From assembly GCA_030407005.1 (NCBI GenBank), contig JAUDYN010000008.1, forward strand, positions 1,426,001 through 1,490,000: a stretch of 64,000 bases of DNA, written 5' to 3'. The notes under the pieces are model-generated. The model did not search any database and was not told the DNA's origin. It worked only from the letters and a program-made list of their open reading frames with translations. The DNA comes from Desarmillaria ectypa. Lineage: Eukaryota; Basidiomycota; Agaricomycetes; Agaricales; Physalacriaceae. The position numbers and the translations under genes are program-made. Shown piece by piece: positions 59,296 to 64,000 of the stretch; position 1 is the first letter of the stretch; the number at the start of each line of letters is the position of its first letter.

Positions 59296-61087
59296 CCAAC
59301 AGTCACATCACATGAGTTCATTGTCATCATTCTGGAAGAGAACCATCAACAAATCAAAAAATCTGGTGGAAGTGAAGCCACCATGTATGGGTGCAATAAT
59401 GGAAAGACAGGCAGTGGAAGCAGCTGAGGGAACTCCACATTGAGGAAGATCTCTGATGATGTCAAGTGTTGAAACTGCCACAAGCAAGGCCACATATCAG
59501 CACAGTGTTGGTCCAAGGGTGGTGGCCAAGAAGGGAAAGGTCCAGGCAGAAAGCAGGAAAAGAAGAAGAAGGAAAGGTCTAATCAGGCAAAAGATTCAGG
59601 AAACATGAAGGATGATGTTATCGAAGCCACTTACAATATAGAGTCTAAGCCTCAATTTGACTCACATTTCTCCACTTACAGCTGGCTATTGTTAAGACCC
59701 AGTTATCATATGATCTTGGGACTGTATGCTAATTCCTGGGCTGTCTTGCATTCAGACAATCACCCTTAGTAGGACAGCAGTTTAGTCTTCAGAGGAGTGA
59801 ATAATGGTATAGTGGTTTAATTTAGTTGGAAGATGCAGAACATACACAAAAACTATGCTACTTATATATGAAAATATGATGCATGTGTATGTTTGTATGA
59901 TATCCACATGTTACAGTCAGATAGTCAAAAGAGAGTGACTTTGTGATAGAAAGAGGGTTTGAATCTGACAGCATGAGTGAATCCAGTGGATGAGCAATGC
60001 TAGATGACAAAGGATGATAAGATTCTTGATTAGATTAGGGAAAATAGAAAAATTGTAACAGCTATCTGACTTCAGAACAACCTCACATATCTCCAATTGC
60101 TGAGAAACCTTCATAGACTTCAAGCCACTTGAGGCCATGACCATTGCAGGCATTGGAAATACATCCATTTGGACACTAAGCTGAGAAACAGTCCTGTTAG
60201 ACTGCAAAGTCAATGGGAAAACTATCACTCACAAACTGAAAGATACACTCTATGCACTGAATGCTGTAAACAACCTAATCTCCATCAGCAGGCTTGATGA
60301 TGCTGGTATGGAAGCTTCATTCAAGAATGGCATAGTCCAGTTTCTCCAAAAGAATGGGAAAATCTTGGCAGAAGGAAAGAAGATATGCCATTTGTATTTG
60401 ATGAATGCTTGAGCATGCAATACTGTATAAGAACAGTCAAACATCGCTGACACCAAAAATAAGAACACATGGGATGCTTGGCACAAATGCATGAGACACC
60501 TAGGGAAGTCAGAGTTAGAATAACTGAAGAGAGAAGGATTGGTGGAAGGGTTCATAGTCAATAACAACTCACCTCCACTCAGTCAATGTAAAGCTTGCAT
60601 CCAAGCCAAGATGACCCTTCATCCATTCCCACAAGAAGCAAAACATCAAAGTGAGAAACCAGGAGAAACCACATATAGTGACATCTGGAGACCAGCCCAA
60701 GTTGAGTCTCTGTAGAAGTCAAAATACAACATCATGCTCACAGATGATGCAACCCAGTGATGTACACCTGAATTCATGAAATCAAAGTCAGAAGCATTCC
60801 AGAAGATTAAAGAATATATCACCTTCATTGAAACATGGCATGGATTCACACCAAAGATACTACATGTCAACAATGCAAAGGAACTTACTAGTGGGAAGGT
60901 AAAACAATGGTTGAAGAAGAAAGGGATATGACTACTCACACCAGCACTATATGCACACTCATCTAATGGTGTAGCTGAATGCTTTAATCGCACACTAGTG
61001 GAGCTAGCATGAGCCATGATGATAGCCAACAATGTACCATCATTTCTATGAGAGACAGCAATAGAATATGTGGCATACATCAGAAAC
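59296..61087 (+). pseudogene. Copia gag-pol remnant (zinc knuckle, protease, integrase)
   Basis: See the element entry for motif order. The protease frame reads WL, then the solo LTR insertion, then a damaged copy of the usual DSGTTSHI site (LSDFRTTSHIS, from about 60062). The integrase core retains two acidic residues in MLTDD and the NGVAECFNR helix with its Glu, but TGA codons at about 60410, 60710, 60755, 60927, 61010 and 61050 abolish translation. Confidence 0.7.
59690..60060 (-). repeat. Solo LTR with 5-bp target-site duplication
   Basis: 371 bp with ends TGTTAAGACC and AATTGTAACA on the plus strand. It is flanked by the direct duplication GCTAT at 59685-59689 and 60061-60065. It contains the same blocks as the gypsy LTRs (GGCTGTC, CAATCACCC). 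No internal retroelement sequence remains, as expected after LTR-LTR recombination. Confidence 0.85.
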
Positions 61088-61510
61088 TGTTAGATACTGC
61101 CTTAGGCATATGACTTGGGATGTCAGCTGATCTCTCTGGGCTGTTACACGTTCAAACAATCACTCAAGTTGAGAGATAGAAGCTTTCAGTCTTCTGTGTA
61201 ATGCGAGTAAGGAGTATATGATTTTAAGTTTAGTCAAGAGATAGAGTACAACTATGTAGTTTACTCTGTTTATATACTATTTCTATGGCATTATATATAG
61301 ATGAAACACTAGAGTCCATGCACAAACAGTGTTGAAGTATGGTGGTCTGGGAGGATCATACAACCAATAGAGAACATCTGGGGTGACAGATGGTGAGAAT
61401 GAGGGTAGTAACTGGTGAGTAGCTGGATATGAGTTGGATTCGTGGATAGATTAGATGGCTGAGTCATGGATATGACTTGGATAAGATGAGATAATGGAAA
61501 AATTGTAACA
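61088..61510 (-). repeat. Gypsy-2 3' LTR
   Basis: Plus-strand ends are TGTTAGATAC and AATTGTAACA, 423 bp. The base quintet before it is gaaac, the candidate left target-site duplication. Polypurine sequence AACAAGGAGGTAA (61511-61523, minus) follows immediately. Confidence 0.8.
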
Positions 61511-61579
61511 TTACCTCCTTGTTAAAGCAGTCATCCTGACTGCTAAGGCTCTTCTATAGGGGTGTCGTATTGTGTTGCA

Positions 61580-62763
61580 ATTTGACTGATTCAGTACTGA
61601 TCAATCAGGTTTTTCCATACATTCTCATCTGGATTGACGATCCATTTCATATATCTATCTTTTCTTTTGGCAAGGTAGGCTATGTCGCCATGTTCTGAAT
61701 ATTTGTGGTCCAGTATCTTGACCACTATCTTGTTCTTTGTTGTGATTTTCAGAGTGTATATGGCATGGTTTATGCTGGCCTGGTACTCTTGGATCGCTTC
61801 CAAGGCATTCATTATCTTGTTTTCTCAAACCCATAAATTATGTTCACGGGTCCATCCTTTCCACTTGACTAGGTAGTCCATGACTTCCCTAGATGGTTGT
61901 CCTCTCTTGGATTATACCTTTCTGGTGCATGAGTCCAAGACTTCTTCGATCTCATATTCTTCTTGACCATCGACAAGGTCCAGAGGAGGAGGCAGCAGTT
62001 GTTGTTGGTTTGCAAATGTAGGTGCAATATATGGAGTTAATAACTTCTCATTGAACTGCAGATGAATCTTCCAGTGAGGTGGCAGCTTCAACTTGTATGC
62101 TGCTATTCCTGACTTTTTGATGATCTCGAATGGTCCTGTTTGTTTATCATTGAGCTTTTTCTTTGGTCTTAGAAGATGAAGGTTGGCAGTGTTGAGCCAG
62201 ACCTTATCGCTGACTTGGTATTGTCAGGGTGACTGTTTCCTTTTGTCATATTATGCCTTCATTTGCACTGCTGCCTTTTCCAAGGCTTTGTGGACTTCTT
62301 TATGAACCTTGGCCATAGTCTCTGTAAAGTCAACAGCTGCAGGATTTGCGAAGCTGGTTTTCTGGATGGACTCAGGAATGAGTCATGGATTCCATCCATA
62401 TAGGACCATGAAGGGACTTTTGCCTATGGCCGAATGAATTTGGTTATTGTGGGCAAATTCAGTGAGGGGTAACCATGCTACCCAGTTGGTCTGTCAGTGA
62501 TTGACAAAGATGTGGAGGTACTTTTCAACTTCTTGGTTGACTCTCTCTGTCTGTCCATCTGTCTGAGGATGGTATGCCATCGAGGCATTCTGTGTGATGT
62601 TCAGCATTTGATACAGTTCCTTCATGAATGCTGAGACAAATTGAGGTCCTCAGTCAGATATGACCACTTGTAGCATTCCATGCTTGGCATATACATGATT
62701 GTGATGCATCAACACCCATCCTTCTGCTGATAGTTCCTCGCTGCATGGAATGAGGAGGATATT
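61580..62763 (-). pseudogene. Gypsy-2 pol remnant: integrase C-terminus, chromodomain, tail
   Basis: The minus strand carries the C-terminal half of the integrase (VNQEVEKYLHIF-type sequence, about 62510-62550), a chromodomain (about 61840-61900, with DYLVKWKGWTREH) and the tail YSEHGDIAYLAKRK with KWIVNPDENVWKNLIDQY (61591-61710). TGA codons interrupt it as in gypsy-1. The better preserved Trp at the gypsy-1 stop site (WNP, about 62390) shows that TGA there is a mutation. Confidence 0.75.
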
Positions 62764-63185
62764 TGTTACGATTTTTCTGTTATCTTATCTTATCCGAGTC
62801 ATATCCATGACTCATCCATCTAATCTTATCCAGAAACCAACTCATATCCAGCTATTCGCTGGCTACAACCCTCGTTCTCACCATCTGTCACCCCAGACAC
62901 TTTCTATTGGTTCTATGATCCTCCTGGATCGTCCAACTTTGACACCATTTGTGCATGGACTGTAGCGTTTCATCTAATTATAATACCATAGAAATACTAT
63001 ATAAACAGAGTAAACTAGACTGTTGTACTCTATCTCTTGTTTAAATTACCATCATATACTTCTTGTTTGCACAACACAGAAGACTTTTAGCTTCTATCTC
63101 TCACATTGGGTGATCATTCGAATGCATAACAGCCCAGAGAGATCAGCTGATTATCCCAAGTCATGTGCCCAAGTCAGTACCTAAC
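62764..63185 (+). repeat. Gypsy-3 5' LTR
   Basis: The LTR starts TGTTACGATT and ends GTACCTAACA. It is the same sense orientation as the leader and Gag frames behind it. It shares blocks with the other LTRs of this window when they are reverse complemented, including the TATA box at 62998-63005. Confidence 0.82.
62998..63005 (+). promoter_or_regulatory. LTR TATA box (gypsy-3)
   Basis: TATATAAA within the LTR, at the position equivalent to TATATAAG in gypsy-1. It likely drives the element transcript toward the leader frame at 63245. Confidence 0.5.
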
Positions 63186-63244
63186 ATTAAACAAGAGATT
63201 TCCTTTCCACTTCTATCACGCTAACCATATAGAAGGTCTTCTTT

Positions 63245-63823
63245 ATGCCCGGAGAAGACAGAAACCCCCAAGAACCCCGAACCGTGTCCCTCGGCATCGC
63301 CATTGGCAGCGCCATACTATTGTCATTTTTTATGATCCTTGCTGTATTGATCTATGAGGAAGAAATCCAGGCACTGCTCAGAAGGCAGCCCTGACGACTC
63401 AACCCAGAACCCTGTCCTGCCCCACCCACCACCCATGTCATTCCCAGGGGGATACCCCCTGCAAGATTGAGAGAACGAGAAGCAACACCACTTGTTCATC
63501 CCAGAGCCCGATTCACAGTTGCCTCCTCCTCCGAGAGGAGTTCAGACTCGAGACCCCCAACTTTGGGGATCTCAGAACTTCGGGCCCAGATTGCCCAATC
63601 TGCTCGTGCCTATAATGCGAGAGCTGTCCTCCTCCACTACCAGATGGAACAACCCACCATCGCACTGGAGCAACCAACAGCTGGCCTTACAACGGCCCAA
63701 GAATACGCGAGGGACATACGGCTTGTGCTGGATGAACCCCAGCCCCCCCCCTCATCCAAGAACCCCCGCCCTCCACATATCCCAGCAGAGGTCAGATTCC
63801 CCGTCGCCCGACAGCGACGATAG
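63245..63823 (+). CDS. Gypsy-3 leader frame: single-pass membrane peptide plus Pro/Arg-rich extension
   Basis: The first ATG after the LTR opens MPGEDRNPQEPRTVS, a hydrophobic helix LGIAIGSAILLSFFMILAVL, then IYEEE and a basic LLRRQP before TGA at 63392-63394 (49 residues). The same frame continues after the TGA for another 142 codons, with REREATPLVHPRARFTVASS and AYNARAVLLHYQMEQPTIAL, to TAG at 63821-63823. The 49-residue peptide alone could be the product, or the TGA may be read through or be a CGA-to-TGA mutation. Gypsy-1 has the matching helix and extension at the same place. Membrane leaders of this kind are not a standard part of gypsy elements as I know them. It could be a leader of Gag or a separate small protein. 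Confidence 0.5.
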
Positions 63824-64000
63824 TAGAAGGTCCAGCCACTCCAGACCCCGCCACCCCGATGATCCTGGCATGGATCGAAACCACTCTTACGGCCCATGGG
63901 GCCATGAGCAGTGGCCCGAGGAAGGAGAGTCCATCTCACTCTCCTCCCTCCCCATCATCAAAATCTCCAATGATGAGTCTGATGACAACATTGTCAGAGA
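63741..64000 (+). CDS. Gypsy-3 Gag, 5' part (cut by the window end)
   Basis: In the +1 frame relative to the leader, coding-like sequence runs from the C-tract: SPPPHPRTPALHISQQRSDS, then SPSPDSDDSRRSSHSRPRHP, then DDPGMDRNHSYGPWGHEQW and SLPIIKISNDESDDN at the border. The blocks match gypsy-1 Gag (SPSPEPRHPDDPEMD, SLPIIKLSND). The first ATG in this frame is at about 63870 (MDRNHSYG), which would give a Gag start without the leader; alternatively Gag is fused to the leader by a frame change at the C-tract (63743-63751). Confidence 0.5.

Larger units (their letters stand above)
59072..61087 (+). mobile_element. Degenerate Ty1/copia-type element body
   Basis: Plus-strand remnants in order: an LTR fragment (59072-59295), a zinc knuckle C*NCHKQGHISAQC (about 59470-59515) in which TGA replaces a usual Trp, a protease region (59680-60100) split by a solo LTR, then GKTITHKLKDTLYALNAVNN, the integrase zinc-binding part HKCMRHLGKSELE with CKACIQAKM, and the integrase core with MLTDDATQ and HSSNGVAECFNRTLVELA. 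Reverse transcriptase and RNase H are missing because gypsy-2 has inserted at 61088. Many TGA codons interrupt all frames. Only about 170 bp separate the LTR fragment from the zinc knuckle, so most of gag is deleted. Confidence 0.75.
61088..62763 (-). mobile_element. Gypsy-2: 3' part of a second gypsy chromovirus-like element
   Basis: It is inserted in the copia remnant and read on the minus strand. It comprises the 3' LTR (61088-61510), the polypurine tract, the chromodomain plus C-terminal tail, and the 3' part of the integrase. At 62764 the LTR of gypsy-3 cuts it, so the rest lies beyond the window. It is clearly homologous to gypsy-1 but diverged. Confidence 0.8.
62764..64000 (+). mobile_element. 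Gypsy-3: 5' end of a young gypsy element (continues beyond the window)
   Basis: An LTR (62764-63185) is followed by a leader frame (63245 on) and the start of Gag (to the window end), all on the plus strand. It interrupts the integrase of gypsy-2. CpG is frequent from 63220 on, unlike in gypsy-1 and gypsy-2, so it has decayed much less. Its Gag begins with the same block as gypsy-1 (SLPIIKISND). Confidence 0.8.

Noticed and set aside
48400..62700. TGA read as Trp (alternative genetic code)
   Set aside because: In the transposons TGA replaces Trp in places but also Arg, as expected for decay. Host genes use TGA as a true stop (for example 3210-3212 and 33053-33055) at the right protein ends.

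Overview
This window comes from the nuclear genome of a filamentous basidiomycete, most likely an Agaricomycete. I infer this from gene density, many short introns (about 50-60 bp, GT-AG, with CTRAY-like branch points), the domain combinations, and a CpG-poor block of retrotransposons at one end. All coordinates of multi-exon genes are outer CDS limits read by hand from spliced frames; single exon borders may be off by a few bases.

Bases 1-45,800 are a gene-rich euchromatic segment with 17 protein genes. In order: a Bzz1-type F-BAR/C1/SH3 actin-endocytosis protein (+); a hemerythrin-like HHE protein that seems to be decaying and carries a MITE-like insertion in an intron (+); the CCR4-NOT deadenylase Pop2/Caf1 (-); two tandem Zn2Cys6 transcription factors (-,-); carnitine acyltransferase (-); a PPPDE-thioredoxin-PUL fusion (+); a mitochondrial carrier of the Ndt1/Rim2 type (+); a Ser/Thr-rich single-pass membrane protein (-); a helical protein ending in ARL that may be peroxin Pex8 (+); two tandem acyl-CoA synthetases of the 4-coumarate:CoA-ligase type ending in AKL and AKM (+,+); a Tda3-like FAD oxidoreductase with a GC-AG intron (-); a Lys-rich G-patch protein (+); a VWA protein (-); the Miro GTPase Gem1 (-); and an F-box/beta-propeller protein (+). 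Several neighbours (carnitine acyltransferase, possible Pex8, two AKL/AKM ligases) share a peroxisome and acyl-CoA theme, but I see no proof that they are a functional cluster.

Bases ~47,300-64,000 are a nest of decayed LTR retrotransposons. Gypsy-1 (47,950-59,071, minus) is a full-length chromovirus-like Ty3/gypsy element whose gag-pol is split by a 3.17-kb inverted-repeat element with 1.46-kb arms. Next to it lie a degenerate Ty1/copia body (59,072-61,087, plus) broken by a solo LTR with a clear 5-bp duplication, then gypsy-2 (61,088-62,763, minus), which is interrupted by gypsy-3 (62,764 to the window end, plus). The older copies are full of CGA-to-TGA and other C-to-T type changes. Gypsy-3 is CpG-rich at its 5' end and looks much younger.

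The most unusual signal is at the 5' end of the gypsy elements. Gypsy-1 and gypsy-3 both encode a short single-pass membrane leader just after the LTR, followed by a Pro-rich stretch, a poly-C tract, and Gag in the +1 frame relative to the leader. A second unusual object is the inverted 'LTR-core-inverted LTR' structure inside gypsy-1.
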